DNA of 64,000 nt from a bacterium (GCA_016125385.1 WGLV01000022.1:186001-250000), one strand, 5' to 3'; counted from the stretch's first letter, positions 8,888-18,620 are shown. Made by a program: numbers and translations. Notes: generated by a model from the sequence alone, not told the origin.

Positions 8888-9787
8888 ATGCCTGACGCAT
8901 CCATCAAATCGTTTATAGTTCTGGCCGTGTTGTTGTTTGGATTCGCTGCGCTTGGCGTTTCTCAAGAATCTCCATCGGCGCAACCGGTTCTCTCAATCTG
9001 GGATCAATTGGAAATCGCTGAAAATAACGTGGCGTATTTCAAATCGAACGGGGTGGATGAATATCCGTTGAACGATGGAAGCACGATGGGAACTTCCAGT
9101 GACCTGTTTCGAATTGGATTGAAATTGCATGAACAAATCGAGGAATTGAAACAACCGGACAGCCAGTTCACCGAAGCTGTGATCGATTGGCAAAAACCAT
9201 TCAAAAACAGAAATACCCGCGCGCCATACGCCATTCAAAATTTCTTCGCGATACAATCCGCCCTGCCCGATGTGGATTGCGCATGGCTGTTCGCCACGTT
9301 TTATCTCTGCCAGGCGAAAAAGGCGATTCCTGACATTGAAACCGCGCTTGAATATGCGTTGATTTTTGTCGGAAAGGATGATGATGCGCTGGAAACCAAC
9401 TATTTTCTTACTTCGTTCATTGCGGCGACAGGGGACAAATCGAGCCAGAGCCTGCCTCCTGAAAAACGCCAGTGTCACTGGCCTGCGGCGAATCTGATCC
9501 TGTCCAATCCTGATCAATCGATCCCGTTATTGATCGATGCGGTGAAAAATCGGCGAATGGATGAACACTTGCGATTGCGCGCCGCCGCGTTTCTTTATCA
9601 ACTCTCTCCAAAAGCGCTGGGCAAGGCTGCGGCGGATCTGGAAACAGACATCGCCAGACAGATTCTCTGCATCAGAATGCATTCCATCTCTTGGAAGAAG
9701 GTGCGTCCGGGGATATGCGAACGGATGGAAATTTCGAGATACCGCTCTGAACTCTTTCGGATTGAACGATCGCCGATTAAACGATAA
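8888..9787 (+). CDS. Secreted hypothetical protein
   Basis: I do not recognise this family. The product has 299 residues with a clear signal peptide (residues 1-25, hydrophobic core FIVLAVLLFGFAALG). The ATG at 8888 is preferred because GGAG precedes it and the signal peptide follows directly; an upstream in-frame ATG at 8837 would add an unlikely basic leader. The mature part looks helical. The segment SIPLLIDAVKNRR followed by LRLRAAAFLYQLSPKAL has the look of a HEAT-like repeat. The last 40 residues lose this pattern and become basic, so the gene may be slightly truncated or frameshifted at its 3' end. No linked genes suggest a role. Confidence 0.65.
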   Translation: MPDASIKSFIVLAVLLFGFAALGVSQESPSAQPVLSIWDQLEIAENNVAYFKSNGVDEYPLNDGSTMGTSSDLFRIGLKLHEQIEELKQPDSQFTEAVIDWQKPFKNRNTRAPYAIQNFFAIQSALPDVDCAWLFATFYLCQAKKAIPDIETALEYALIFVGKDDDALETNYFLTSFIAATGDKSSQSLPPEKRQCHWPAANLILSNPDQSIPLLIDAVKNRRMDEHLRLRAAAFLYQLSPKALGKAAADLETDIARQILCIRMHSISWKKVRPGICERMEISRYRSELFRIERSPIKR

Positions 9788-9900
9788 AAGCACTAAGTGC
9801 GATAATCGATCGCAAATCCCGCCTCGTTTTCCTTCCCTCTCGCAAACCGTATAAAAATTTTGTTATAATCCCCGAACTTCTCGAATCATGGAAAGGATCG

Positions 9901-11022
9901 ATGACCATGCGCAACAGGGTATGGCTGATGATGGCGTGCATCGCGCTGAGCGGCGCTGCGGCGGTCGGTGGAGAATTTCAGTGGGATCTGGTTCCCATTA
10001 ACGAAGAATCGAAATACGAAGCGGCGGGTGTGGCCGACGTCAACGGCGACGGCGAAATGGATATCCTGTGCGGCGAATACTGGTACGAAGGCCCCGGGTG
10101 GACTCCCCACCAGTTCGCCGAACTCGTTGAGCACGATGAATACTACGATGACTTCGCTCACGACATGCAGGACGTCGACTCTGATGGCGACGTCGATCTA
10201 CTTTCCTGTACATGGTTCAGCAAAGCGATCTTCTGGCGTGAAAATCCCGGCGACGCCTCGGGAATCTGGGCTACCCATCCCGTCGATGAACCCGGCAATA
10301 TGGAAACCGGCGTCCCGGTTGATATCAACGGCGATGGGGAAAACGATTTTCTCCCGAACATCAGCACGGAAGTCGCCTGGTATGAAAAAACACCCGGCAA
10401 AGCCGAGTGGACCAAACGCGTGGTTGGCAAGGACGGCGCCGGTCACGGCCTCGGCTATGGCGATCTCAATAGCGACGGCGTCATCGATCTCATCACCCCC
10501 GCTGGTTGGTATGAAGGCGCGAATGAGAACGGCGCGGTGACTTGGACGTGGCATCCTGAATTCACTCTCGGTATGGCCAGCATGCCGATCCTCGCGATGG
10601 ACGTCGACTCCGATGGCGATCAGGATGTGATCTGGGGAATGGGTCATGACTTCGGCGTCTTCTGGCTCGAACAGAGCGAAAACGGCGATCAGCGGGTCTG
10701 GACGCGCCACACCATCGACGACTCGTGGTCGCAGGCGCACTATATCGCGCTGGTTGACCTCAAAGATGACGGAACCACCCAGCTCATCACGGGCAAGCGC
10801 TACCGCGCCCACAATGGACACGACCCCGGTTCGGATGGTCCGCTGGGCATCTACGTCTATGAGTACGACTCACAGAATGAAAAATGGACCCGTCAGGCGG
10901 TCAGCGAAGGCGGAAACGTCGGCTTTGGCCTCAATCCGGCGATCGCGGATGTGGACGGTGACGGTGACCTCGATATCGTGTGCCCGGGCAAGAGCGGGCT
11001 TTTTCTGGCGAAATTGCGCTAG
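9901..11022 (+). CDS. Secreted FG-GAP/VCBS repeat protein
   Basis: The 373-residue protein has a signal peptide ending near AAAVGG (about residue 24) and then six calcium-binding loops of the form D-x-[ND]-x-D-G-x-x-D: DVNGDGEMD, DVDSDGDVD, DINGDGEND, DLNSDGVID, DVDSDGDQD and DVDGDGDLD. These mark an FG-GAP/VCBS beta-propeller as in integrin-like extracellular bacterial proteins. Tryptophan-rich stretches (EYWYEGPGW) separate the blades. It is likely exported, with binding or scaffolding roles. ATG codons at 9901 and 9907 are both possible; AAGGA is better spaced for the second. A short hairpin follows the stop. Confidence 0.88.
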   Translation: MTMRNRVWLMMACIALSGAAAVGGEFQWDLVPINEESKYEAAGVADVNGDGEMDILCGEYWYEGPGWTPHQFAELVEHDEYYDDFAHDMQDVDSDGDVDLLSCTWFSKAIFWRENPGDASGIWATHPVDEPGNMETGVPVDINGDGENDFLPNISTEVAWYEKTPGKAEWTKRVVGKDGAGHGLGYGDLNSDGVIDLITPAGWYEGANENGAVTWTWHPEFTLGMASMPILAMDVDSDGDQDVIWGMGHDFGVFWLEQSENGDQRVWTRHTIDDSWSQAHYIALVDLKDDGTTQLITGKRYRAHNGHDPGSDGPLGIYVYEYDSQNEKWTRQAVSEGGNVGFGLNPAIADVDGDGDLDIVCPGKSGLFLAKLR

Positions 11023-11055
11023 AAACGATTGCAATCGTTCTGTAGATTTTTTATA
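11022..11055 (+). terminator. Probable terminator after the FG-GAP gene
   Basis: Immediately after the stop codon lies the 16-base palindrome AACGATTGCAATCGTT. It is followed by TGTAG and a run of six T. The stem is AT-rich and the T-run is offset, so this is weaker than the other terminators in the window. Confidence 0.5.
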
Positions 11056-11187
11056 ATCGCCTGACTGATAAGCCGGGTTCGAATTCACACCCCGCTTCAA
11101 GCGGATTTTCTGAAGGCATAAACAGCATTTCCTTCATCCGAGGATGGCTGAAATGTAATTCTGTAAACGGTGTAAGGAGTTGTATCA

Positions 11188-11391
11188 ATGCAGACTGGTA
11201 AGGTGAAATGGTTTAATGAGCAGAAGGGATTCGGATTTATCGAGATGGAAGGTGGGCAGGATGTATTTGTTCACTACTCCAGCATTCAGGGAGACGGTTT
11301 TCGCAATCTCCGCGAGGGCCAGTCGGTTGAATTTGAACTGACCGATGGAGAGAAAGGTCCAAAAGCAGCAAACGTGGTCGCGATCGACTGA
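11188..11391 (+). CDS. Cold-shock domain protein (Csp family)
   Basis: The 67-residue single-domain protein contains RNP1 as KGFGFI (13-18) and RNP2 as VFVHYS (26-31), with the usual aromatic residues for single-stranded nucleic acid binding (Trp9, Phe16, Phe18, His29). Such proteins are RNA chaperones or transcription antiterminators; not all are cold-induced. A good ribosome site (AAGGAG, nine bases upstream) marks the start. Up to 165 bases precede it after the FG-GAP stop, room for a structured leader as in other csp genes, though I see no cold-box match. It is monocistronic, ending at a strong terminator. Confidence 0.96.
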   Translation: MQTGKVKWFNEQKGFGFIEMEGGQDVFVHYSSIQGDGFRNLREGQSVEFELTDGEKGPKAANVVAID

Positions 11392-11421
11392 CGTTTCGTT
11401 CCATATTTTCCCGTGTACATG

Positions 11422-11456
11422 AAACGCTCTTCCAGCATCTGGTGGGGCGTTTTTTT
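11422..11456 (+). terminator. Rho-independent terminator after the cold-shock gene
   Basis: An eight-pair outer stem (AAACGCTC with GGGCGTTT, one G-T pair) encloses an inner CCAG-cat-CTGG stem. Seven T follow. It lies about 30 bases past the stop codon. Confidence 0.9.
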
Positions 11457-11751
11457 GTTACCTAGCCAAGGCGTGATAAATTTGATAAAATAACTTCCGT
11501 TGCAATTACTTTTTGTTTTTATTCAATTTAGGGAATATTCTGATTGTGAGCCCATTGGCGGTTGCTAGTTATACCCGCAAGGCTCCGGATGGCTGGATGT
11601 TCTTGTCCCATCTTGTTTGCTCCTCATCAAATCTGAACATTCGCGCGCTATCACTCTTCTGGTTTGCCATTTGCTTGTCATAACCGTATCGCTGTGTTCC
11701 GTGCCGCATCCTGACGATTCACAATGATCCCCATTCAGGTTAGAGGAAAGA

Positions 11752-13098
11752 ATGAGCCAGAATCAGAGCCCCGTCTCTCGATGGCTTGAAAAAGCCCCGT
11801 CCAGTGTATTCACCACGTATGCCGTTGTCGCCGCGTTCAGCGTCTATTTCTGTATGTACGCGTTCCGCAAGCCGTTTTCCGCCGCGGAATACGAAGGGCT
11901 CGCCTGGTTTGGCCTGACCTTCAAGGGCGCCGCCGTGTTAAGCCAGTTGATCGGTTACGTGCTCTCCAAATACGTCGGAGTTAAAGTCTGCTCTGAAATC
12001 ACCCGCCATCGCCGCGCGGGTTTCATGATCGCTTTGATCTTCATGGCTGAGGCGGCGTTACTGCTCTTCGCCGTTCTGCCTCCTTCCCTGAAGATTCTCG
12101 CGATCTTCTTCAATGGCCTCCCGCTCGGCATGATCTGGGGGCTGGTTGTTTCATACCTTGAAGGCCGCCGTACCTCCGATATCCTGCTGGCGGGCTTGAG
12201 TTGCTCGTTCATCATGTCGAGCGCTGTGGTGAAAGACATCGGGCGCTGGCTCATGCTGGATATGAGCGTCTCTCAGTTCTGGATGCCATTCGTCACCGGA
12301 CTGATGTTCTTCATCCCGTTTCTTCTTTTCACATGGATGCTCAACCAATTGCCCGAACCCTCCGAGGCTGACATTAAGGCCCGCGTTAAACGCGAACCGA
12401 TGAACGGCCGCCAGCGAATCGATTATTACATGCGCTTCTTTTTCGGAATGACCCTGCTGATCATCGTGTACACCGTCCTGACGGCGTTCCGCGACATCCG
12501 CGACAACTTCCAGGCGGATATCTTCGCCGCGCTGGGCTACACCGACGAACTCGGAATCTTTTCTCAATCTGATATCCCCGTCAGTTTGATCGTCATGGGA
12601 GCGATGGCTGCTCTGAACTGGATTGATGACAATTATTGGGGTTTGATGGGGGCCTTCGGCATCATGATCTTCGGTGTGTTATTGCTCGCCGGTGGAACGA
12701 TTCTCTTTCAGATGGGCGTTATCTCGGGCATGGCCTGGATGATACTCACCGGGCTGGGCTCCTATCTGGCTTACGTGCCGTATAACTCGGTTCTGTTTGA
12801 GCGAATCGTCGCCGCGACGCGCGTCGTCAGCACGGCGGTCTTCACCATCTACGTCGCCGATGCTTCCGGCTATACCGGCGCCATCGTGACTTTGCTTCTG
12901 CAGGACACCGTCTTCGCCAAAGTCTCGCGTCTCGAGTTTTTCATCGGCCTCAATTATGTCATGGCGGGGGTCGGCACGGTTTTACTGATCGTCAGCGCCG
13001 TGTATTTCTCACGTAAAAGCCGCGAGGCGGCCGCCGCGGCTCAAATCGACCCTGAATCCTGCAATAGTCCAGTACAACCCGCTCCGTCTGAAGCGTAA
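11752..13098 (+). CDS. DUF5690 family major-facilitator-like transporter
   Basis: The 448-residue protein has about twelve hydrophobic segments. Its N-terminal half matches the DUF5690 pattern strongly: YFCMYAFRKPF, a GYVLSKYVGVKVCSE segment, NGLPLGMIWGLVVSYLEGRR and SFIMSSAVVKDIG. A cytoplasmic loop carrying PEPSEADIKAR and PMNGRQR separates the halves. DUF5690 proteins belong to the MFS superfamily and have no assigned substrate. The last 30 residues form a hydrophilic tail. The start has GAGGAAAG upstream. It stands alone between the csp terminator and the TPR gene, which starts 160 bases later. Confidence 0.9.
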   Translation: MSQNQSPVSRWLEKAPSSVFTTYAVVAAFSVYFCMYAFRKPFSAAEYEGLAWFGLTFKGAAVLSQLIGYVLSKYVGVKVCSEITRHRRAGFMIALIFMAEAALLLFAVLPPSLKILAIFFNGLPLGMIWGLVVSYLEGRRTSDILLAGLSCSFIMSSAVVKDIGRWLMLDMSVSQFWMPFVTGLMFFIPFLLFTWMLNQLPEPSEADIKARVKREPMNGRQRIDYYMRFFFGMTLLIIVYTVLTAFRDIRDNFQADIFAALGYTDELGIFSQSDIPVSLIVMGAMAALNWIDDNYWGLMGAFGIMIFGVLLLAGGTILFQMGVISGMAWMILTGLGSYLAYVPYNSVLFERIVAATRVVSTAVFTIYVADASGYTGAIVTLLLQDTVFAKVSRLEFFIGLNYVMAGVGTVLLIVSAVYFSRKSREAAAAAQIDPESCNSPVQPAPSEA

Positions 13099-13258
13099 CA
13101 TTCTTTAGCGTTTTCGGGCTGAAAACCCCGATTCGGCAATAAAAGCTTTTATTTTGACGAAACCTCTCAATTTATTCGCCACTCAACCGATATTACTACT
13201 ATCCGATGGTTGGACTTTATTTGATTTACGAGGGCGGTAAAACAGGGAGGTTTTCGAG

Positions 13259-13720
13259 ATGATGAATCCGCGTAAGGATCGGTGGACGATTGCAGATATT
13301 TTCGAATTCGTCGGGATCGATTGCTTCAATCAGGGACAGTTCGATGACGCCGTGATGATGTTGAAAACGGCGGTCGATCAGGGTGAATCTGAAAACGACG
13401 AACCAAAGTACATGGTCTCCAAGTACCATAATCTCGGCGTGGCGTTACATGCCGTACATGAAAACGCCGATGCCGAGCATTGGTTCCAGCGTTCGCTCCA
13501 ATGTTTCCTTGATGACGCTTCGCTCAATGAAAACGATCTGGCGCTGTTGTTGAACAACTATGCCAGCCTGATGAGCGAAAAGAGCGAGCCCGTTCTGGCT
13601 GAAGCCTTCAGCGTATGTGCTGAGTTCGTCACGGCGGCTCGCCGCATGTTGAACAAGGTAAGCGAAGAAGACGGCAGCGAAGTAAACGTGATCGAAATGT
13701 CGTTGATGCAGGTGGCGTAA
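13259..13720 (+). CDS. Small TPR-like protein
   Basis: The 153-residue, acidic, probably cytoplasmic protein has no signal peptide. Two or three helical hairpins fit tetratricopeptide repeats: GIDCFNQGQFDDAVMMLKTA, then the segment at about residues 59-84 (YHNLGVALHAVHENADAEHW) and LLNNYASLMSEKSEPVLAEA. TPR proteins mediate protein contacts; no specific partner is suggested. The start at 13259 is supported by AGGGAGG eight bases upstream. A bidirectional terminator lies 125 bases downstream. Confidence 0.75.
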   Translation: MMNPRKDRWTIADIFEFVGIDCFNQGQFDDAVMMLKTAVDQGESENDEPKYMVSKYHNLGVALHAVHENADAEHWFQRSLQCFLDDASLNENDLALLLNNYASLMSEKSEPVLAEAFSVCAEFVTAARRMLNKVSEEDGSEVNVIEMSLMQVA

Positions 13721-13846
13721 ACAAAATTGAGCGTGATCCGGCGCTGGGCTTAAGGATTATCAGTTATCGTCCTGCCATCAGAACCGGTCTCACTGAAAAA
13801 ACAAAACAAAAAAACCGTTCAGAACCAACAATCGGAAAAAACAATG

Positions 13847-13876
13847 CGGCGCGCTGGGAATCAGCGCGCCGTTTTG
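13847..13876 (+). terminator. Bidirectional terminator between convergent genes
   Basis: The ten-base stem CGGCGCGCTG and CAGCGCGCCG closes a five-base loop. TTTT follows on the plus strand. On the minus strand the stem is followed by CATTGTTTTTT, so it can also end the YfhO-like gene whose stop is at 13879. Confidence 0.88.
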
Positions 13877-13878
13877 AT

Positions 13879-16704
13879 TTACGCCGTTTCCTCTTTCTTC
13901 CGGATCAGCCAGTCGTAGGGATACAACACCAGCCAGGCCAGTACCGCCGCCAACGCGGCGCCCGCTACCGCCCCGCCAAAATAAAACGGCTTGGGAAAAT
14001 ACGTCAACACGACGTCATGCTCGCCGGCGGATACGGGAATCGCCATGAAGGCGTGATTCGCCCTCAGAACCGACGCCGGCTCGCCGTCGATCGTGGCGAC
14101 CCAGTTCGGTGACCAGGTTTCACTGACCGCCAGAACGCCGTCGTATTGCGAATCCACCTGAATCAGCCAGTGATCCGAGTCCGGGCGTTTGGTTTGCACG
14201 GTGGGCGGTTCGCCCAGTGGATTCGCGACCGGTGAGCGTTCCGGCGGCGGTCCGTCGTCTTCATTGAAAAAGACCGGCGGCTCCTGATCGGAAGGCCAGT
14301 TCGACAGCGTGTCCACCAGAGAGGCGGGGCGGTCGTACGTAACCGCGTTCCGGCTGAAATACACCGGGCCAAAAGCACCGGGGTTGTCATACAATGGGAC
14401 TTCCGCCGAATCGGTCAACAGCGGATACGGATCGGAACTCGCGGCGGGTTCGGCGAAAACCCCATACAGTATCACAATGATGTTCGGCGTGGTTAATTCG
14501 ACCGATACCAGTTCCACCGGCGCCTGCACGGTAACGGGATAGCGCACTTCATACTGCCGCGCTTCCAGGGAACCGAACCGGCTGGGAATCGGAAACCAGC
14601 GGTATTCCGGTGCGGCGTGATGCGCGGCCTGGTACGGGCCGAAACGGGTGATCTGGTTGGCGATTTCAAATCCCATGCGGATGGGAAACGTTTCCACCAC
14701 TTTGGATGCGCTGACGATTCTCACGCGGCCGATCTGTGTGCCTTGCGGAATCGATTCACCCCCGGCGGCGGTCCATCGCAGAAACAGCGTCTTGACCGGT
14801 TGCGCCGGGCGCAGCGCGGTCTGTAACGATCCTGGCGCCGAGACGTCGCTCTTGCCCATGTAAAGCGTTCGAAGATAAGGCCGTCCGATGAGAGTGCGAA
14901 CGCCCAGCAGGTCGAGCAGAGGCTTCGGCGCGTCCGAGAAACGGATGTTCCGGTCGGCGTCCAGCGAGGGATGATGCGGCGTCCACGCGCGGATCAATTC
15001 GGCGTAACGCTTGGAAAATAGCGGATCGTATCCCTGCACGGCGTACACCCGGTACACGTCGGGAAGACGGGGCAACAACATCGGTTTTGTGTACCGCGCC
15101 CGTTCATCCAACGCGTTATCGATGGAAGGATCGAAGGCCAGAATGCGGTGGAACCCGATCTCATTGAGACGCTCTTTTTCAAGCCGCGCAGTGCGGGGTT
15201 CCTGCATGATGCTGGCGGGAGTCGTTTGCAGAAACAAGCGCTCGGCGTATTGTGCGCTTTGCCCGGCGATCAGAGCGCCGAACACGGCGATGGTTAACGC
15301 CGGTTTCATCTTGCCCGCGCGATGCGCGGCCGCCGCCGCCAGTGTGACGCCGCCCCAGAAACAGGCGTTCAGAATCGCCCAGGCTGAGTCGGAGAGCCCG
15401 CCTTGTGAAAACGCGCCGCTCAGCGCGGAATGAATCAGCGTGGTGCGTACCGATGGATTCACCACGGCGGCGATCAGCCATGCGATCAGAGCCGCGCCCC
15501 CCCCGGCGCCGAGCGCGATCGCGGTTCGCCGCCGGGGCTCTCCGCGCAGCCAGGCGTCGAAGCCCAGCCCCGCGAACAGGGGCGCCGCGATAGCCGCCAT
15601 CAACAGCGAACGGTTGGGCAGGTTGATCGAGTTCCATCCCGGCAGCCAGTGATAGAGCAGGGGATACAGACCGCCCTGTTCTCCAGCCGTAAACGCCAGC
15701 GCCAGCGCGATCGCCGCCGACATCGACAGCCGCAGCCGCAACGGTGAGCGCAGCCACCCCAGCAGGGCGAATCCCAGCGCGGTGACGCCCATATAACACG
15801 TCCCCTCCCACGGGTCGCACCGCGATATCTCCGGCTGGCTTAATCCTCCCAGAAATACTTTCCAGAGGTTCTTCCACTCAATGGAGCCCCCCAGTGCATC
15901 CTGAAGCGAGAGCGAGGTGCGTACCGTTTCCGGCAGATTCAACCAGGCGGGAATCAGCATCCCCGCGCAAAGCATGAGCGAAACGGCGCAAAGCGTGACG
16001 TACATCGCCGCGACCCGCCAACGCGGCGCTCGGCTCCGGCTGAAATACGACAGGTGAATCAGGCCGGTCAGCATCAACGCATAAATCGCCGTATGAGGCA
16101 CGCCCGCCAGAATCGTCATCGAAAGCATCAGCGATGCGGCCAGCAGTGGCGTGAATGAATTGATCGATAAGGCGAGCAGGTCGAAATACACCAGCGCGGG
16201 AACCCACGCCGCGCCTTCCAGCAGTCCGAGATTGGCGATCTTGCATCGCCAGTAGGCTCCCAGCAGAAACGACGCCGCGCCCAGAAACGCGCTCGGCGGC
16301 TGGCATCGCAATCCACGCAACAGCAGGTAAAACGACAGCCCGCCCAACAGTGAATGACCGTATAACAGCATTGGGAACAGCCATCGCGTCGATAGAACCG
16401 CGCTGAACCAGTTGGGCCAGTACAACAATTGCGCCTGCGGGTTTGAATCGCGCGGGATGCCGCAAAACAGGTAGGGGTCCCACAATCCCGCTCCGGGGTC
16501 CGCGTGAAGCGAGCGCAGCGGGTAAAAGAACAGCAGCGAATCCGAATCGAGCGGCAGAGCGCCGGTGAAAACGATCGCGGCGTGAGAGAAGGCCGCCAGC
16601 GCGGCCAGTGCGAGCGCGAACAGCAGGTCGCGGCGGTTAAAGCGAGGTATCTCACACAGCGAATGGGGCGTCATGCGGTTCGGCTTCTCCATCTGGCGAA
16701 TCAT
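13879..16704 (-). CDS. YfhO-type large membrane protein (GT-C-like fold)
   Basis: The 941-residue protein has about twelve transmembrane helices in residues 20-480, a large extracytoplasmic domain and one terminal helix (about 905-930). The loop GALPLDSDSLLFFYPLR early on and the C-terminal pattern ETWSPNWVATIDGEPASV with AGEHDVVLTYFPK are characteristic of YfhO-like proteins. In Firmicutes YfhO glycosylates lipoteichoic acid, and related GT-C enzymes use polyprenyl-phosphate sugars. Here it probably transfers sugar to a surface glycan, but the substrate is unknown. Starts at 16704, 16689 and 16674 are all possible; only the last has a GGAG, 12 bases away. It diverges from a polyprenyl-phosphate sugar transferase, which supports an envelope-glycan role. 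Confidence 0.85.
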   Translation of the reverse strand: MIRQMEKPNRMTPHSLCEIPRFNRRDLLFALALAALAAFSHAAIVFTGALPLDSDSLLFFYPLRSLHADPGAGLWDPYLFCGIPRDSNPQAQLLYWPNWFSAVLSTRWLFPMLLYGHSLLGGLSFYLLLRGLRCQPPSAFLGAASFLLGAYWRCKIANLGLLEGAAWVPALVYFDLLALSINSFTPLLAASLMLSMTILAGVPHTAIYALMLTGLIHLSYFSRSRAPRWRVAAMYVTLCAVSLMLCAGMLIPAWLNLPETVRTSLSLQDALGGSIEWKNLWKVFLGGLSQPEISRCDPWEGTCYMGVTALGFALLGWLRSPLRLRLSMSAAIALALAFTAGEQGGLYPLLYHWLPGWNSINLPNRSLLMAAIAAPLFAGLGFDAWLRGEPRRRTAIALGAGGGAALIAWLIAAVVNPSVRTTLIHSALSGAFSQGGLSDSAWAILNACFWGGVTLAAAAAHRAGKMKPALTIAVFGALIAGQSAQYAERLFLQTTPASIMQEPRTARLEKERLNEIGFHRILAFDPSIDNALDERARYTKPMLLPRLPDVYRVYAVQGYDPLFSKRYAELIRAWTPHHPSLDADRNIRFSDAPKPLLDLLGVRTLIGRPYLRTLYMGKSDVSAPGSLQTALRPAQPVKTLFLRWTAAGGESIPQGTQIGRVRIVSASKVVETFPIRMGFEIANQITRFGPYQAAHHAAPEYRWFPIPSRFGSLEARQYEVRYPVTVQAPVELVSVELTTPNIIVILYGVFAEPAASSDPYPLLTDSAEVPLYDNPGAFGPVYFSRNAVTYDRPASLVDTLSNWPSDQEPPVFFNEDDGPPPERSPVANPLGEPPTVQTKRPDSDHWLIQVDSQYDGVLAVSETWSPNWVATIDGEPASVLRANHAFMAIPVSAGEHDVVLTYFPKPFYFGGAVAGAALAAVLAWLVLYPYDWLIRKKEETA

Positions 16705-16868
16705 GGATGAAGTTGGTTATACCAGTATAGCGGAACCTTGTCAGCGGCAAGACGATCCTTCGATTTCCACCCGCGTGAAGGTATTCTCGTCTCGTGGTGA
16801 AAGGTGGCGTGAATTGTCTCGAAAATCAGGTCGTCATCGGCGTACTCCACGCTTGGATTGAAAGTCAC

Positions 16869-18302
16869 ATGGCGAAACGCAATATTCCCAAAGGCCCCTT
16901 CTGGAAATTCGCGCTGGTCGACCTGGCGGTCATCGCCGCCGCGCTGGCGCTGGCGTTCCTGATCCGGTTTCAGGAATTCCGCCCGGAAAACCTGAACATC
17001 TACGTCCAGCTCGCGCCGCTGATCGTCTTCATCCGGCTGGGTTCGCTTTTTGCCTTCCGCTTGTATGACTTCAGCCAGCCCCTGACCGTATTTGACATCG
17101 TGTACACCACTTTCTGGGCGATGGCGGTATCCCACGGGCTTGAGAGCCTCCTGCTGCTGTATACCGGAACCTACATCGCTTCCCACTCCGCCATCGGCAT
17201 CCCCCCTTTGATTGAAGACGCCACCATAGAGCGATCGTTCCAGGTTTCGCGCTACATCATGGCGCTAAATTTCATCGCCAGTTGGGCGCTTACCGCGGTG
17301 TGGCGCACGCTTTACCTCTACCGCCGCCGCCGCTGGGGGTATGACCGCACCCGTATGTTGATCGTCGGAGCGGGGCCGATGGGCGAAAGCGTACTGCGCG
17401 ACGTCGAGCAATACTCGCGCCTGGGACATGAGGTGGTGGGACTGGTTGATGACGACCTCGAACAGACGCTCAGCCAGACGAAAGTGCTGGGTAAAATCAG
17501 CGACCTCCCGGTTCTGGTCGAGCGAGAGGAAATTGATGAAATCATCGTGACCAGCCGCCGCGCCGACCGTCAGACCATGCTTGAAATCCTCACCGCCTGC
17601 CGCGCCACCGGCTGCGAGGTTCATCTTCTGCCCGAATTGTATGAAGTCACCATCGGCCAGGTGGAGATCGGTCAGGTGGCGGGCATCCCGCTGATCCGGG
17701 TAGGCATGGAGCCGTGGAGCGACTGGCGGCGTTTCAGTAAGCGCCTGTTTGACGCGGCCTCCGCAGCCGCGTCTCTGATCGTGCTGTCTCCCTTGTTCGT
17801 GCTGGTGGCGCTGGCCATCCGGCTCGACAGCCCCGGCCCGGCGTTTTACCGCCAGACGCGCATCGGCAAAGACGGCGCGCCCTTCCGCATCGTGAAGTTC
17901 CGCACCATGAAAAAAAACGCGGAGCGCGAAACCGGCCCGGTCATGTCGGACGAGCGCGACGAGCGCGTGACTCGGGTCGGGCGCTGGTTGCGCTTCGCTC
18001 ATCTCGATGAGTTGCCGCAATTATGGAACGTACTGCGTGGCGAGATGAGTCTGGTGGGGCCGCGTCCCGAACGTCCCCATTTCGTTGACCAGTACGCCCG
18101 CGCCCTTCCGTTGTACCGCCTGCGCGAGCGCGTGCGTCCGGGAATGACCGGCCTCGCGCAGATTCATGGATTCTACAATTCCCCGGTTGAACACAAATTG
18201 CGCTACGACATCGCATACATCAACAATATGACGTTTCTTCTCGACATAAAAATCCTGTTCAACACGCTGAAGGTCTCATTAACCGGTCGCGGCGCCCGCT
18301 GA
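16869..18302 (+). CDS. Polyprenyl-phosphate sugar-1-phosphate transferase (exopolysaccharide initiation)
   Basis: The 477-residue protein has four or five N-terminal transmembrane helices (about residues 12-145). A Rossmann-like CoA-binding-type domain follows from IVGAGPMGESVLRD (about 163). The C-terminal bacterial sugar transferase domain has the membrane-re-entrant KRLFDAASAAASLIVLSPLF, the catalytic region KFRTM and the signature DELPQLWNVLRGEMSLVGPR. Enzymes of this WbaP/PglC superfamily load a sugar-1-phosphate from a UDP-sugar onto undecaprenyl phosphate, starting O-antigen, capsule or exopolysaccharide repeats. The ATG at 16869 is chosen because the first helix follows it; an upstream ATG at 16794 would add 25 unrelated residues. 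The gene ends where the repeat region begins, and no other polysaccharide genes follow. Confidence 0.92.
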   Translation: MAKRNIPKGPFWKFALVDLAVIAAALALAFLIRFQEFRPENLNIYVQLAPLIVFIRLGSLFAFRLYDFSQPLTVFDIVYTTFWAMAVSHGLESLLLLYTGTYIASHSAIGIPPLIEDATIERSFQVSRYIMALNFIASWALTAVWRTLYLYRRRRWGYDRTRMLIVGAGPMGESVLRDVEQYSRLGHEVVGLVDDDLEQTLSQTKVLGKISDLPVLVEREEIDEIIVTSRRADRQTMLEILTACRATGCEVHLLPELYEVTIGQVEIGQVAGIPLIRVGMEPWSDWRRFSKRLFDAASAAASLIVLSPLFVLVALAIRLDSPGPAFYRQTRIGKDGAPFRIVKFRTMKKNAERETGPVMSDERDERVTRVGRWLRFAHLDELPQLWNVLRGEMSLVGPRPERPHFVDQYARALPLYRLRERVRPGMTGLAQIHGFYNSPVEHKLRYDIAYINNMTFLLDIKILFNTLKVSLTGRGAR

Positions 18303-18373
18303 AATATAGAATGTTATTATTCATATCCATCCTTGTTTAAACATAAAACACGAAGGAAATCATGTTCTGTTTT

Positions 18374-18437
18374 CCTCAGCGCCAACGAGCGCGCACGACT
18401 CGTACAACCCAAATTCTTGGCGGCGGACACTGTCCGC
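18374..18437. repeat. Repeat A, diverged copy (two-hairpin element)
   Basis: Hairpin 1 is GCGC-CAACGA-GCGC (18379-18392), preceded by CCTCA as in the other copies. Hairpin 2 is GCGGAC-ACT-GTCCGC (18423-18437). The stem of hairpin 2 differs completely from the other copies yet still pairs, and the distance between hairpins (50 bases from the first stem base to the second loop) is kept. Confidence 0.75.
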
Positions 18438-18552
18438 ATCCTGTCTATCCTGATTCAGACGAATAGAACTCAATCCATCTCATTCAGACAACCTCAGCGC
18501 CAACGAGCGCGCTTGACTCACACAACTCAAAACTCGCCCCAGGCGCTGCCTG
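18438..18552. repeat. Repeat A, full copy 1
   Basis: This 115-base unit is nearly identical to 18621-18736, with a few substitutions and one indel. A shared leader (ATCCTGTCTATCC, then TTCAGACGAATAGAACTC) precedes hairpin 1, GCGC-CAACGA-GCGC (18497-18510), and hairpin 2, CAGGC-GCT-GCCTG (18540-18552). Confidence 0.9.
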
Positions 18553-18620
18553 CATGTTTTTGTGATTCAAATCCGGTTCCAATTTCCCAACGATCGCTTT
18601 TTATCCTGTTTATCCTTCAT

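Noticed and set aside
11070-11100. tRNA T-arm-like string GGGTTCGAATTC before the cold-shock gene
   Set aside because: No acceptor, D or anticodon arm can be formed around it.
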